This document shows, piece by piece, positions 31,091 to 41,717 of a stretch of 64,000 bases of DNA; position 1 is the stretch's first letter, and each line of letters begins with the position of its first letter. The notes under the pieces are model-generated. The model made no database searches, was not told where the DNA came from, and saw only the letters and a list, made by a program, of their open reading frames with translations. The position numbers and the translations under genes are program-made. The DNA comes from Leclercia sp. 29361 (GTDB lineage Bacteria > Pseudomonadota > Gammaproteobacteria > Enterobacterales > Enterobacteriaceae): assembly GCF_011290365.1 (NCBI RefSeq), contig NZ_CP049786.1, positions 744,001-808,000 of the forward strand, given 5' to 3'.

Positions 31091-33934
31091 TTACCAGCGG
31101 TGGTTCAGCAGGATATGACCGCCGTAGGCATCGTAGCTGTTTTCACCCCATTCGCCGCTGGCACGCAGCGAGATCAGCGTGGTCTCGTTTAGCTTGCCGG
31201 TAACGCCCAACTCCAGCTGACCGCGGTCATCCGGGGTATCGTTGCTGAACGCTTCACCGTTAAAGGCGATATCGTTCTGCCCGGCGCCTTTCAGCCAGTT
31301 GACCGCAACATACGGCTGCCAGGCCTGGACATCTTTCTGATCGAAGTAACTGGTTTTCACCCCAACGCGACCCAGAATGCTGTCGTTATCGAGCGTGGTA
31401 ATACGCACGCCGTCGGCGTCGGTATGATCATCCTGGTCCAGATAGCTGTAAACGGCCTGGATCTGCGGTTCGATTTTCCAGGTTCTTTCGCTTTCAGAGT
31501 CAACAATCCAGGCGTGACCCGCTTCCAGCGAGGCGGCAAAGCCCTGGCTGTTATAGGACTCGTCACTGCGATCGTCGCTTCTCAGCTTATTGTGATACCA
31601 GCCGAAAGAGGCCCAGCTGTCGATATAGCTGCCTTTGCGCAGCTGCTGATCTTCCTGCCAGGTAGCGTATACGCCGACGTTCACGCCATCCACTTTACCC
31701 TGCGCTGAGCGTTTGCTGCCGGTTGAGGTGGAGTCGGTTTTGGCCTGACCTGCGCCGAACATCATCCCGCTATGCAGAACGCCGGTATCCATCTTCTTGC
31801 TGATGAAATCGCTGCCGACCTGCATCACGTAATGGGTGGTGTCATAGTTGACTTTGCCGCCTGCCACATCATTTTCATGATAGCGGCCTTTGACGTACAT
31901 CCAGGTGTTGAGATCGTCCTCGTTGCGCAGGGTCAGCTGATCGCGATCGTCACGTTTGTGCAGGAACATGTCCTGGGCGGCGAGGTAGTTACCTAAGTAA
32001 GCGCCAACTTCCGGGGCCAGATTGCTCATCTCTGGTGGGGTATAGCCGCCATCGTTGTTGTCATCAGGAGCGGGAACAGGATCAGGAACGACACTGTTAT
32101 CATCAGGCGTCGGGACAGGGTCTGGAGCAGGGGCCGGTGCCGTTGATGCAGACTCCAGATACCAGTTGCCATCGGTGTGTTGATTCAGGCTATATTCCCA
32201 CGCTCCGACCACGACCGGTCTGGAGAGTGAAAAAGCGGCATCGGAGTTACCGCCTACGCTGACGACCTGCATCCCGTTGACGGTCTGCGCGCCCATCCCG
32301 CCGATATTGCTGATACTGACACCAGACTCGCCCGCGCTGTTGCCGGTGATGGTCAGATGGTCGGTAGCAGAGCTATCATCGCCCAGCACGCTGTTCATGG
32401 CGATCAGGCTGCCGCTAATGCCGGTGTAGTCACCGTTAATGGTGAAATCGTTACCCACGCTGTCGTTCAGCCCGGCTATCTGCAACGTGCCGCTGTTGGT
32501 AACGTTGCCGTTGATGGTATTAACGGTGGATGCAGTGGATGCGCTGGTCCCCTGCACGGCATTCCAGGATGCCAGCACGCCGCCGCTGAGGATATCCACG
32601 TTGTTGTTTACGCTGCCTGCGCTGGCGAAGGTTGCGCCGTTATCAACGGTGAGGGTGGCGGTGTTGCCTGCACTACCCAGGGTTGCGCCTTCGGCGACCA
32701 GCGTAGTGCCGCTGCGCAGAAGGGTATTGCCGGTGTAGCTGTTGTTGCCGGTCAGGGTCAGGATGTTGGCATCGGTTTTTTCCACACTACCGCTGCCGGT
32801 GATATCCGAAGCGAAGGTGGAGTCGGAGCCCTGGTTAAAGATAAAGGTGCCGTTATTGGTGACGGTGCCGGTCAGGGAGCCGGTATTAACGCCGTCACCC
32901 AGCTGCAGTGTGCCGACGTTGGAAATCAGGGTGTTGCCGACGTCATTTTTTACATCGCCCGCCAGGGTCAGTTTCCCGGTATTTACTTTAATTGAGTCGC
33001 CAGTGCCGATCACATCGACATTGCCTGACAGATTCCACTCTTCACCGTCCATGGTCAATGAAGCGAAGCCGTCACCCGCATTCAGACCACGAAAATTACT
33101 GTTTTCTGAGCCCTGACCATGCAAAGTGATCGTATTACCCGTTGAGTTGGTTGAAATAACGTCACCATCAAGCTGAGAGTCACTTTCCAGCGTCAGTGAG
33201 TTGTTTTGAGTACTTTTGAAGGTAATCGCGCTTTCTGAACCCTTTATGAGACCGGAATTTATAAGCTGAAGCCGATTATTATCACTCGTAATAATGCCGT
33301 TTTGAGCACCTTCAATTGTCCCGCTATTTTCAATTTTGGTTTTACCCGCTTTTTGAAGTTCAACACCGTTCCCGGTATCGCCTTTAAAGAGCCCTGCATT
33401 ATTAAGCGTAAAGCCAGCATCTGCTGAAAGCGCGGTTTTGCCTTCGATAATACCTGTACGGGTGTTAGAGACGTTAAAACTGCCTGAATTTTCGTCAATT
33501 TTAATACCGGACTCTGTACCAGTAATACTCCCGGCGTTGTTTATTTCACCGCCCATATCAATGACAGTAATGCCGTTAGCGGCAGTAGATTTAATACTGG
33601 CATTTTGCTGGTTATCCAGCTGTAGTGTTTGTCCGTCTGTTGTGATTAAAAGTCCATCGCCGGCACCAGTGATCTCTCCGTTATTAGTAACACCACGGAC
33701 TGTGCTGCCAGAAATGGTAACAGAGGGGTCAGTAGTACTCGTGGAAATAGTGACGCCTGGATTGATGATGTAATCACTATCTGAAGAAAAAATTTGTGCG
33801 GTATGCGTTGAACCACTGATTGTTGTTTCTGCGGATACCATTAACGGCGTAAATACGATTAATGCTGATAAGGCGGGAAAAAGACTCTTTAATGATTTTG
33901 TCGTCTTATTTAATTGTGGAGCTTTACTTTTCAT
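31091..33934 (-). CDS. Autotransporter (type Va) with beta-helical passenger
   Basis: A 947-residue surface protein. Residues 1-35 are a signal peptide ending MVSA. Residues 40-300 contain repeated units of the type NNGEITGAGDG / NAGSITGTESG / NSGTIEGAQNG, expected to form a beta-helix. A PATR-like repeat (TLTGNNSYTGNTLLRSGTT) follows near residue 400, then a Pro/Asp linker (PDPVPTPDDNSVVPDPVPAP), and a C-terminal beta-barrel of about 270 residues ending in NHRW, the aromatic end recognised by BAM. ATG 33934 is preferred over 33946 because GGATGTGG lies before it. No protease motif is obvious, so adhesion or biofilm is possible but unproved. The 5' third is markedly more A/T-rich than the rest. 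Confidence 0.85.
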   Translation of the reverse strand: MKSKAPQLNKTTKSLKSLFPALSALIVFTPLMVSAETTISGSTHTAQIFSSDSDYIINPGVTISTSTTDPSVTISGSTVRGVTNNGEITGAGDGLLITTDGQTLQLDNQQNASIKSTAANGITVIDMGGEINNAGSITGTESGIKIDENSGSFNVSNTRTGIIEGKTALSADAGFTLNNAGLFKGDTGNGVELQKAGKTKIENSGTIEGAQNGIITSDNNRLQLINSGLIKGSESAITFKSTQNNSLTLESDSQLDGDVISTNSTGNTITLHGQGSENSNFRGLNAGDGFASLTMDGEEWNLSGNVDVIGTGDSIKVNTGKLTLAGDVKNDVGNTLISNVGTLQLGDGVNTGSLTGTVTNNGTFIFNQGSDSTFASDITGSGSVEKTDANILTLTGNNSYTGNTLLRSGTTLVAEGATLGSAGNTATLTVDNGATFASAGSVNNNVDILSGGVLASWNAVQGTSASTASTVNTINGNVTNSGTLQIAGLNDSVGNDFTINGDYTGISGSLIAMNSVLGDDSSATDHLTITGNSAGESGVSISNIGGMGAQTVNGMQVVSVGGNSDAAFSLSRPVVVGAWEYSLNQHTDGNWYLESASTAPAPAPDPVPTPDDNSVVPDPVPAPDDNNDGGYTPPEMSNLAPEVGAYLGNYLAAQDMFLHKRDDRDQLTLRNEDDLNTWMYVKGRYHENDVAGGKVNYDTTHYVMQVGSDFISKKMDTGVLHSGMMFGAGQAKTDSTSTGSKRSAQGKVDGVNVGVYATWQEDQQLRKGSYIDSWASFGWYHNKLRSDDRSDESYNSQGFAASLEAGHAWIVDSESERTWKIEPQIQAVYSYLDQDDHTDADGVRITTLDNDSILGRVGVKTSYFDQKDVQAWQPYVAVNWLKGAGQNDIAFNGEAFSNDTPDDRGQLELGVTGKLNETTLISLRASGEWGENSYDAYGGHILLNHRW

Positions 33935-34315
33935 TGCCACATCCATTTTGTGTTTAAAAGAATGCGTATCTTAATGAGAAGGTAATTTTTTGTAAATAAC
34001 TGATTTTTAAGGAGTAAATAGAAAGTTAAAAGTGAAATTATTCATTCTTAAATCATTCATGTATAGCGATTGTTTTTAAATAGTGGATTTATTATTATTT
34101 AATTATTTCACGATTTTTATTATTTGCACTTAATCAATCTGGATATTAAATATTATTTTAATCCGTTATGATTTGAATGAAAAAAATAAATTGCTTCGAA
34201 TAGCGGTTTATCAATCGTTGCGGTTAAGCCTCGCAAGGCTGCCGACCTCTTCAAACGCCTCTCTTTCCTGTCTACACTGACTGTCACAACAAGAAAGCAG
34301 TTCATCAGGTTAATC
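33935..34315. other. A/T-rich intergenic region between the autotransporter gene and kefF
   Basis: A 381-nt region whose left 270 nt are strongly A/T-rich, with many TTATTT and AAATA runs and no ORF of note. It must hold the divergent promoters of the autotransporter gene and kefF. Its composition is unlike the flanking core genes and looks like the kind of DNA bound by H-NS; that is inference. Confidence 0.6.
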
Positions 34316-34846
34316 ATGATACTCATTATTTACGCGCATCCGTATCCGCAGCACTCGCATGCGAATAAGCGGATGCTTGAGCAGGTCAAGACGCTTGAGG
34401 GCGTAGAGATCCGCTCGCTCTATCAGCTCTATCCCGACTTCAATATTGATATCGCTGCCGAACAGGACGCGATTGCCAGGGCCGATTTGATCGTCTGGCA
34501 GCACCCGATGCAGTGGTACAGCACGCCCCCATTACTGAAACTGTGGATCGACAAAGTGTTCTCTCACGGCTGGGCATACGGTCATAACGGTCGGGCACTG
34601 AAGGGCAAAAGCCTGCTGTGGGCAGTCACCACCGGGGGCGGTGAAAGCCACTTTGATATCGGATCCTTCCCTGGTTTTGAGGTGCTGGCGCAGCCGCTAC
34701 AGGCCACCGCGCTCTATTGCGGCCTGAACTGGCTCCCGCCGTTTGCCATGCACTGCACCTTCGTCTGTGACGATGAAACGCTGCAGGCCCAGGCCCGACA
34801 CTATAAACAACGTTTACTCGACTGGCAGGAGGCGCACCATGGATAG
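34316..34846 (+). CDS. kefF: KefF, ancillary quinone oxidoreductase of the KefC system
   Basis: A 176-residue flavodoxin-like cytoplasmic protein needed for full activity of the KefC K+ efflux system; it also reduces quinones. Visible motifs are [17 protein letters not shown] at the N-terminus, [17 protein letters not shown] in the active-site loop and [11 protein letters not shown]. It overlaps kefC by eight bases, so the two are translationally coupled. Confidence 0.95.
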   Translation: MILIIYAHPYPQHSHANKRMLEQVKTLEGVEIRSLYQLYPDFNIDIAAEQDAIARADLIVWQHPMQWYSTPPLLKLWIDKVFSHGWAYGHNGRALKGKSLLWAVTTGGGESHFDIGSFPGFEVLAQPLQATALYCGLNWLPPFAMHCTFVCDDETLQAQARHYKQRLLDWQEAHHG

Positions 34847-36704
34847 CCATACGCTGATTCAGGCGCTGATCTATTTAGGCGCCGCGGCGCTAATTGTGCC
34901 GGTTGCGGTACGCCTCGGGCTGGGTTCCGTGCTGGGGTATCTGATCGCCGGGTGCGTGATAGGGCCGTGGGGATTCCGGCTGGTTACCGACGCCGAGTCG
35001 ATTCTGCACTTTGCCGAAATCGGCGTGGTGCTGATGCTGTTTGTCATCGGCCTCGAGCTGGATCCGCGTCGTCTGTGGAAGCTGCGCGCCTCGGTATTTG
35101 GCGGTGGGGCATTGCAAATGCTGGCCTGCGGTCTGCTGTTGGGCGGGTTCTGTATCCTGCTGGGTATGGACTGGAAGGTGGCAGGGCTAATCGGCATGAC
35201 GCTGGCCCTCTCTTCCACGGCCATCGCCATGCAGGCTATGAACGAACGCAACCTGACGGTGACCCAGATGGGGCGCAGCGCTTTCTCGGTGCTACTGTTC
35301 CAGGATATCGCGGCCATCCCGCTGGTGGCGATGATCCCGCTGCTGGCGGTATCCGGGGCCTCCACTACCTTCGGTGCTTTTGCCCTCTCAGCATTAAAGG
35401 TCGTCGGGGCATTAACGCTGGTGGTCCTGCTCGGGCGATACGTCAGCCGACCGCTGCTGCGCTTTGTCGCCCGTTCCGGCCTGCGGGAAGTGTTCAGCGC
35501 CGTGGCCCTGTTCCTGGTTTTCGGCTTTGGCCTGATGCTGGAAGAGGCGGGGCTCTCTATGGCGATGGGCGCGTTTCTGGCCGGCGTCCTGCTGGCGAGC
35601 TCGGAATACCGCCACGCGCTGGAAAGCGACATCGAGCCTTTCAAAGGGCTGCTGCTGGGGCTGTTTTTCATCGGCGTGGGGATGTCTGTCGACTTCGGCA
35701 CCCTGGTCACTCATCCGCTGCGCATCGCGATCCTGCTGGTGGGCTTCCTGGTCATTAAAATGGCGATGCTCTGGCTGGTGGCCCGTCCGCTGAAGGTGCC
35801 CGGGAAACAGCGCCGCTGGTTTGCAGTGCTGCTGGGGCAGGGGAGTGAATTTGCATTCGTGGTATTTGGCGCGGCCAATATGGCGAACGTCCTCGATCCG
35901 GAGTGGGCCAAGGCGCTGACCCTGGCGGTGGCGCTCTCCATGGCGGTAACGCCGCTGCTGCTGGTGGTATTGACCCGTCTGGAAGCGGCCAACAGCGGCC
36001 AGGAGCGCGAGGCGGATGAAATCGACGAAGAACAGCCGCGGGTGATCATTGCCGGGTTCGGTCGCTTCGGCCAGATTACCGGTCGTTTGCTGCTCTCGAG
36101 CGGCGTGAAGATGGTCATCCTCGATCACGATCCCGACCATATTGAGACCCTGCGTAAGTTTGATATGAAGGTCTTTTACGGCGATGCCACGCGCGTGGAT
36201 TTGCTGGAGTCTGCCGGAGCGCAGAAGGCCGAAGTATTGATCAACGCGATAGACGATCCGAAGAACAGCCTGCAGCTGGTCGAGCTGGCGAAAACCCATT
36301 TCCCGCATCTGAAGATCATCTCCCGCGCGCGCGATATCGATCATTACATCAAGCTGCGTCAGAGCGGTGTTGATGCGCCGGAGCGTGAAACCTTTGAAGG
36401 GGCGCTGAAATCCGGCCGGCTGGCGCTGGAGAGTCTGGGGCTCGGGGCGTATGAAGCCCGGGAGCGGGCCGATCTGTTCCGCCGGTTTAATATTGAGATG
36501 GTCGAAGAGATGGCTGCAATGGCGGAGAACGATGCCACGTCACGCGCGGCGGTGGTCAAACGCACCAGCGCCATGCTGATGGACATCATCAATGAGGATC
36601 GCAATCACCTCTCGCTGACCCAGCGTCACGGCTGGCAGGGAACCGAAGAGGGTAAGCATACCGGGGATCCGGGGGACGAGCCGGAGAGTAAACCGCTGGC
36701 GTGA
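34839..36704 (+). CDS. kefC: Glutathione-regulated K+/H+ efflux antiporter KefC
   Basis: Inner-membrane K+ efflux protein that acidifies the cytoplasm and protects against electrophiles; held closed by glutathione and opened by its adducts. It has 621 residues: about twelve membrane segments (1-380), then a RCK/TrkA-N domain starting [18 protein letters not shown] near residue 402. The frame is open from 34743, but ATG 34839 ([14 protein letters not shown]) follows AGGAGGCGCACC and gives the family start. Confidence 0.97.
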   Translation: MDSHTLIQALIYLGAAALIVPVAVRLGLGSVLGYLIAGCVIGPWGFRLVTDAESILHFAEIGVVLMLFVIGLELDPRRLWKLRASVFGGGALQMLACGLLLGGFCILLGMDWKVAGLIGMTLALSSTAIAMQAMNERNLTVTQMGRSAFSVLLFQDIAAIPLVAMIPLLAVSGASTTFGAFALSALKVVGALTLVVLLGRYVSRPLLRFVARSGLREVFSAVALFLVFGFGLMLEEAGLSMAMGAFLAGVLLASSEYRHALESDIEPFKGLLLGLFFIGVGMSVDFGTLVTHPLRIAILLVGFLVIKMAMLWLVARPLKVPGKQRRWFAVLLGQGSEFAFVVFGAANMANVLDPEWAKALTLAVALSMAVTPLLLVVLTRLEAANSGQEREADEIDEEQPRVIIAGFGRFGQITGRLLLSSGVKMVILDHDPDHIETLRKFDMKVFYGDATRVDLLESAGAQKAEVLINAIDDPKNSLQLVELAKTHFPHLKIISRARDIDHYIKLRQSGVDAPERETFEGALKSGRLALESLGLGAYEARERADLFRRFNIEMVEEMAAMAENDATSRAAVVKRTSAMLMDIINEDRNHLSLTQRHGWQGTEEGKHTGDPGDEPESKPLA

Positions 36705-36757
36705 AGCGGGGTTGCCAGCAAATATAAAAAATTTCCTGTTCTTTACTCTGCCGCCAG

Positions 36758-36786
36758 TCGACGAAAGATTAAGCTTTCCGTATAGT
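36758..36786 (+). promoter_or_regulatory. Probable folA promoter
   Basis: TCGACG (36758-36763) and TATAGT (36781-36786) are separated by 17 nt, 33 nt before the folA ATG. Four of six bases match consensus in the -35 and five of six in the -10. Confidence 0.55.
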
Positions 36787-36815
36787 GGCGGCAATTTTTT
36801 GCATCCGGGAAATAA

Positions 36816-37298
<483 letters not shown>

Positions 37299-37305
37299 TG
37301 ATTTA

Positions 37306-37334
37306 CTGCACCTTTCCCGACGGGAGAGGTGCAG
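37306..37334. terminator. Hairpin between convergent folA and apaH
   Basis: CTGCACCT, TCCCG, CGGGA and AGGTGCAG make a long interrupted hairpin between the two stop codons. No T run follows in either direction, so efficiency is uncertain. Confidence 0.55.
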
Positions 37335-37341
37335 CTCTCCG

Positions 37342-38190
37342 CTACGACGCTACCGCTTCCTTCTCGCCTGAATCCAGATGCCGGTTCGACGGCTGAACAA
37401 AGTATGCTTTATCTTCCCAGCGCAGACAGGTCAGGTCTCCACCCCAGCAACAGCCGGTATCCAGACCGTAAATGCCTTCAGGCGTGCCTTTGCCCTCCAG
37501 CGACGCCCAGTGACCAAAGATCACGTTGTAATGCTCCGTCACCGGTCCGGGGATGGCAAACCAGGGCTTGAGAGGGGTCGGTGCATTTTCCGGCACATCC
37601 TTGCAGTACATATCCAGCTGACCATTCGGGAAACAGTAGCGCATGCGGGTGAAGGCGTTGGTGATAAAACGCAGGCGCGCCACGCCGCTGAGATCCATGC
37701 TCCAGTTGTTGGGCATGTCGCCGTACATGGCATCAAGGAAGAAAGGGTAAGAGTCGCTGGAGAGCACGGCTTCGACGTCGCGCGCGCACTCTTTTGCGGT
37801 TTGCAGATCCCACTGCGGCGTAATGCCCGCATGGGCCATCACCAGCTGCTTCTCTTCATCAACCTGCAACAGTGGCTGGCGACGCAGCCAGTTAATAAGC
37901 TCATCGGCGTCTGGCGCATCCAGCAGCGGGGTGATCCTGTCTTTCGGTTTATTACGGCTGATACCGGCATAGACCGCCAGCAGATGCAGATCGTGATTGC
38001 CAAGGACCAGCCGCACGCTGTCACCCAGCGACTTCACATAACGCAGCACATCCAGTGAGCCAGGCCCGCGCGCAACGAGATCGCCGGTTAGCCATAGCGT
38101 GTCCGTACCCGGGGTAAAATCCACCTGCTTTAACAACGCGATCAGTTCATCGTAGCAACCATGAACATCGCCAATGAGATATGTAGACAT
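37342..38190 (-). CDS. apaH: Diadenosine tetraphosphatase ApaH
   Basis: Splits Ap4A symmetrically to two ADP and removes nucleotide caps from RNA 5' ends. It has 282 residues with the metallophosphoesterase motifs [23 protein letters not shown] and [10 protein letters not shown]. It is the last gene of the lptD-surA-pdxA-rsmA-apaG-apaH operon, two bases after apaG. Confidence 0.98.
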   Translation of the reverse strand: MSTYLIGDVHGCYDELIALLKQVDFTPGTDTLWLTGDLVARGPGSLDVLRYVKSLGDSVRLVLGNHDLHLLAVYAGISRNKPKDRITPLLDAPDADELINWLRRQPLLQVDEEKQLVMAHAGITPQWDLQTAKECARDVEAVLSSDSYPFFLDAMYGDMPNNWSMDLSGVARLRFITNAFTRMRYCFPNGQLDMYCKDVPENAPTPLKPWFAIPGPVTEHYNVIFGHWASLEGKGTPEGIYGLDTGCCWGGDLTCLRWEDKAYFVQPSNRHLDSGEKEAVAS

Positions 38191-38192
38191 GT

Positions 38193-38570
38193 TTAGTGAA
38201 TGAGTGTTGTAACAGCCAGACGGAAAACAGGAATGGCAACGCGGAATGCATTGCCGTCGGCATCGACCATTTCATAATGGCCCTGCATGGTACCCAGCGG
38301 CGTTTCGATTACCGCGCCGCTGGTATACTGATACTCTTCGCCGGGATCAATGTGCGGTTGTTCACCCACCACGCCTTCGCCCTGCACTTCAATTTCACGA
38401 CCGTTGCCGTTGGTGATAAGCCAGTAGCGCCCAAGCAGCTGCACAGGCGTCCGCCCCAGGTTACGAATGGTTACCGTATAAGCAAAAACAAAGCGCTCTT
38501 CATCCGGTGTGGACTGGGACTCAACATAGATGCTTTGTACGTGAACACATACGCGGGGCGAATCAATCAT
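38193..38570 (-). CDS. apaG: ApaG (CorD) protein
   Basis: A 125-residue cytoplasmic protein of fibronectin-III-like fold; bacterial mutants affect Co2+ and Mg2+ handling but the molecular role is not settled. Family motifs [20 protein letters not shown] and [13 protein letters not shown] are present. It lies three bases after rsmA and two bases before apaH, so the three are tightly coupled. Confidence 0.97.
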   Translation of the reverse strand: MIDSPRVCVHVQSIYVESQSTPDEERFVFAYTVTIRNLGRTPVQLLGRYWLITNGNGREIEVQGEGVVGEQPHIDPGEEYQYTSGAVIETPLGTMQGHYEMVDADGNAFRVAIPVFRLAVTTLIH

Positions 38571-38573
38571 GGC

Positions 38574-39395
38574 TTAGCTCTCCTTCGGCGGCGCATTGTC
38601 GCTGATGTAATTAGCCAGTTTGCAGTACTGCTCTACGGAGATGTTCTCCGCACGCATTGCCGGGTCGATACCCAGTTCAGCTAACACTTCAACGGTAAAC
38701 GAATTGCTAAGGCTGTTACGAATCGTTTTACGGCGCTGGTTAAAGGCTTCTGTGGTGACACGGCTCAGTACGCGCAGCTCTTTGACCGGGAACGGCTTCG
38801 TTTTATGCGGCACGAGACGCACAACCGCAGATTCCACTTTTGGCGGTGGCGTGAACGCAGATGGCGGCACTTCGAGTACCGGGATCACGTTGCAGAAATA
38901 TTGTGCCATCACGCTTAAACGACCATACGCTTTACTGTTTGGCCCTGCAACCAGTCGGTTAACGACCTCTTTTTGCAACATGAAGTGCATGTCGGCAATG
39001 GCATCAGTATAGCTAAACAGGTGGAACATCAGCGGGGTGGAGATGTTGTACGGCAGGTTACCGAACACGCGCAGCGGCTGACCGAGCTTCTCCGACAGCT
39101 CGCCGAAGTTCATGGTCATGGCATCCTGCTGATAAATCGTCAGTTTCGGCCCAAGGAACGGGTGCGTCTGCAGACGGGCTGCCAGATCGCGGTCCAGTTC
39201 GATGACGGTCAGTTCATCCAGACGCTCGCCAACCGGCTCGGTCAGTGCAGCCAGACCCGGGCCGATCTCGACCATCGCCTGACCTTTTTGTGGATTGATA
39301 GCCGAAACAATACTTTCGATCACGAACTGATCGTTGAGGAAGTTTTGCCCGAAGCGTTTACGGGCTAAGTGGCCCTGATGGACTCGATTAGTCAT
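38574..39395 (-). CDS. rsmA: 16S rRNA A1518/A1519 dimethyltransferase RsmA (KsgA)
   Basis: Dimethylates two adjacent adenosines near the 3' end of 16S rRNA during 30S maturation; loss gives kasugamycin resistance. It has 273 residues, with [11 protein letters not shown] at the N-terminus, the SAM motif [13 protein letters not shown] and the catalytic [10 protein letters not shown]. It overlaps the pdxA stop by four bases (ATGA). Confidence 0.98.
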   Translation of the reverse strand: MTNRVHQGHLARKRFGQNFLNDQFVIESIVSAINPQKGQAMVEIGPGLAALTEPVGERLDELTVIELDRDLAARLQTHPFLGPKLTIYQQDAMTMNFGELSEKLGQPLRVFGNLPYNISTPLMFHLFSYTDAIADMHFMLQKEVVNRLVAGPNSKAYGRLSVMAQYFCNVIPVLEVPPSAFTPPPKVESAVVRLVPHKTKPFPVKELRVLSRVTTEAFNQRRKTIRNSLSNSFTVEVLAELGIDPAMRAENISVEQYCKLANYISDNAPPKES

Positions 39396-40378
39396 TGAGT
39401 ATTAACAATCATTTTGATGGCGAGATTAAGCGCCGTAATAAAACTGCCGACATCTGCTTTCCCCTGGCCCGCTAAATCAAGTGCAGTGCCATGGTCAACA
39501 GAAGTACGAATAAAGGGTAAACCGAGGGTGATATTCACGCCGCGGCCAAATCCCTGGTATTTTAGCACGGGAAGGCCCTGATCGTGGTACATCGCCAGCA
39601 CGGCGTCTGCATGATCGAGATATTTAGGCTGAAACAGGGTATCGGCAGGCAGCGGCCCGCTGAGATTCATCCCCTGAGCCCGCATCTCATCCAGCACCGG
39701 AATAATGGTGTCGATCTCTTCCATACCCATGTGACCGCCTTCGCCCGCATGCGGGTTCAGGCCGCACACCAGCACGTGCGGATCGGCAATACCGAATTTC
39801 GTGCGTAAGTCATGGTGCAGGATAGCAATCACATCGCGCAGCAGATCCGGCGTAATGGCCTCGGAAACGGCTTTGATCGGCAGATGGGTGGTAGCCAGCG
39901 CAACGCGCAGCTCCTCGGTGGCCAGCATCATCACCACTTTTGCACTGTGGGAACGCTCTTCAAAAAACTCGGTATGGCCGGTAAAGGCCACGCCGGCATC
40001 GTTGATCACCCCTTTATGCACCGGCCCGGTGATCAGCGCGGCAAATTCGCCGCTCAGGCAGCCATCACAGGCGCGCGCCAGCGTCTCCACCACATAGTGG
40101 CCGTTTTCGGTACTGAGTTGACCGGGGACGACGGGGGTACGCAGGGGGACAGGCAACAGCGTCAGGGTGCCCGCTTGCTGGGGGAGAGGCGCGTTTTCTG
40201 CCTGATAGGGCAGCAGGGTGAGCGGCAGATTGAGCTGTTTGGCTCGCGCCTCAAGCACGCTGGCATCGGCGCAGATTACCAGTTCGACCGGCCAGCTGCG
40301 CTGGGCAAGCTGGACGACCAAATCAGGACCAATCCCGGCAGGTTCGCCGGGAGTGATAATAACACGATGTTGTTTCAT
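39392..40378 (-). CDS. pdxA: 4-hydroxythreonine-4-phosphate dehydrogenase
   Basis: NAD-dependent enzyme of pyridoxal 5'-phosphate synthesis. It has 328 residues with [20 protein letters not shown] at the start, the metal-binding histidine regions [10 protein letters not shown] and [10 protein letters not shown], and [18 protein letters not shown]. Its ATG overlaps the surA TAA by one base (TAATG). Confidence 0.98.
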   Translation of the reverse strand: MKQHRVIITPGEPAGIGPDLVVQLAQRSWPVELVICADASVLEARAKQLNLPLTLLPYQAENAPLPQQAGTLTLLPVPLRTPVVPGQLSTENGHYVVETLARACDGCLSGEFAALITGPVHKGVINDAGVAFTGHTEFFEERSHSAKVVMMLATEELRVALATTHLPIKAVSEAITPDLLRDVIAILHHDLRTKFGIADPHVLVCGLNPHAGEGGHMGMEEIDTIIPVLDEMRAQGMNLSGPLPADTLFQPKYLDHADAVLAMYHDQGLPVLKYQGFGRGVNITLGLPFIRTSVDHGTALDLAGQGKADVGSFITALNLAIKMIVNTQ

Positions 40379-41664
40379 TACTTGCTCAGAACTTTGACGT
40401 AAGCGCTGGCGCGTTGTTCCTGCATCCAGGTTGCCGCTTCTTCAGAGAACTTACGGTTGAACAGCATGCGGTACGCGCGGTCTTTCTGGGCCGCATCGGT
40501 TTTATCCACGCTGCGGGTGTCCAGCAGCTCAATCAGGTGCCAGCCGAAGGTGGAGTGAACCGGTTCGCTCAGCTGACCTTTGGTCATCCGCATCAGCGCA
40601 TCGCGGAAGGCCGGATCGTAAATATCCGCTGCCGCCCAGCCCAGATCGCCGCCCTGATTTGCAGAACCTGGATCCTGAGAGAACTCTTTCGCGGCGTTAG
40701 CGAAGGACGTTTTACCGCTGCGGATATCGGCGGCAATCTGCTGCAGCTTCGCCCGCGCCTGATCGTCATTCATCAGTGGGGACGGTTTCAGCAGAATGTG
40801 GCGGGCATGCACTTCGGTGACCGAGATGCTCTGGCTCTGGCCGCGCAGATCGTTCACTTTCAGAATGTGGAAGCCAACGCCGGAGCGGATTGGACCGACG
40901 ATATCGCCTTTCTTCGCCGTGCTCAGCGCCTGAGCAAAGATAGATGGCAGCTCCTGAATACGACCCCAGCCCATCTGGCCGCCTTTCAGCGCCTGCTGGT
41001 CCGCCGAATAGGTGATCGCCAGCTTGCCGAAGTCACCGCCGTTACGCGCCTGATCGACGATAGAGCGGGCCTGGCTGTCCGCCTCAGCAACCTGGTCGGA
41101 AGAGGGGTTTTCTGAGAGTGGGATCAGGATGTGGCTCAGGTTCAGTTCGGTGCTGGCATCATTCTGGTTACCCACCTGTTTTGCCAGCGCGTCGACTTCC
41201 TGCGGCAGGATCGTCACACGACGACGCACTTCGTTGTTACGCACTTCTGAAATCAGCATCTCTTTGCGGATCTGATTGCGGTAGGTCGAATAGCTGATGC
41301 CGTCATAGGCCAGACGGCTACGCATCTGGTCAGCTGACATATTGTTCTGCTTCGCAATGTTAGCGATAGCCTGATCGAGCTGCTCATCAGAGATCTTCAC
41401 ACCCATCTTCTGACCCATCTGCAGAACGATCTGATCCATGATCAGACGTTCAAGGATCTGATGACGCAGTGTGGAATCATCCGGAAGTTGCTGACCTGCC
41501 TGACCCGCGTTGAGCTTCACAGACTGCATTAAACCATCAACGTCGCTCTCAAGTACCACACCGTTGTTCACAACGGCAGCGACTTTGTCGACAACCTGTG
41601 GGGCCGCGAAGCTGGTATTCGCAACCATAGCGATACCGAGCAGCAGCGTTTTCCAGTTCTTCAT
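40378..41664 (-). CDS. surA: Periplasmic chaperone and peptidyl-prolyl isomerase SurA
   Basis: Main periplasmic chaperone for outer-membrane proteins on the way to BAM. It has 428 residues: signal peptide to about residue 20 (ends TSFA), an N-terminal chaperone domain, two parvulin domains (about 170-270 and 280-380; [18 protein letters not shown] and [17 protein letters not shown]) and a C-terminal helix. It lies 53 nt after lptD, one of its main clients, in the same operon. Confidence 0.98.
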   Translation of the reverse strand: MKNWKTLLLGIAMVANTSFAAPQVVDKVAAVVNNGVVLESDVDGLMQSVKLNAGQAGQQLPDDSTLRHQILERLIMDQIVLQMGQKMGVKISDEQLDQAIANIAKQNNMSADQMRSRLAYDGISYSTYRNQIRKEMLISEVRNNEVRRRVTILPQEVDALAKQVGNQNDASTELNLSHILIPLSENPSSDQVAEADSQARSIVDQARNGGDFGKLAITYSADQQALKGGQMGWGRIQELPSIFAQALSTAKKGDIVGPIRSGVGFHILKVNDLRGQSQSISVTEVHARHILLKPSPLMNDDQARAKLQQIAADIRSGKTSFANAAKEFSQDPGSANQGGDLGWAAADIYDPAFRDALMRMTKGQLSEPVHSTFGWHLIELLDTRSVDKTDAAQKDRAYRMLFNRKFSEEAATWMQEQRASAYVKVLSK

Positions 41665-41717
41665 ACTTTTTCCATATCAATTAACCGCAATGCGGATTAC
41701 GTTGTAAATCAAGTAGA

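Noticed and set aside
32035..32995. Plus-strand frames opposite the autotransporter gene
   Set aside because: They reflect the low-complexity Gly/Asn/Thr-rich passenger read in antisense.
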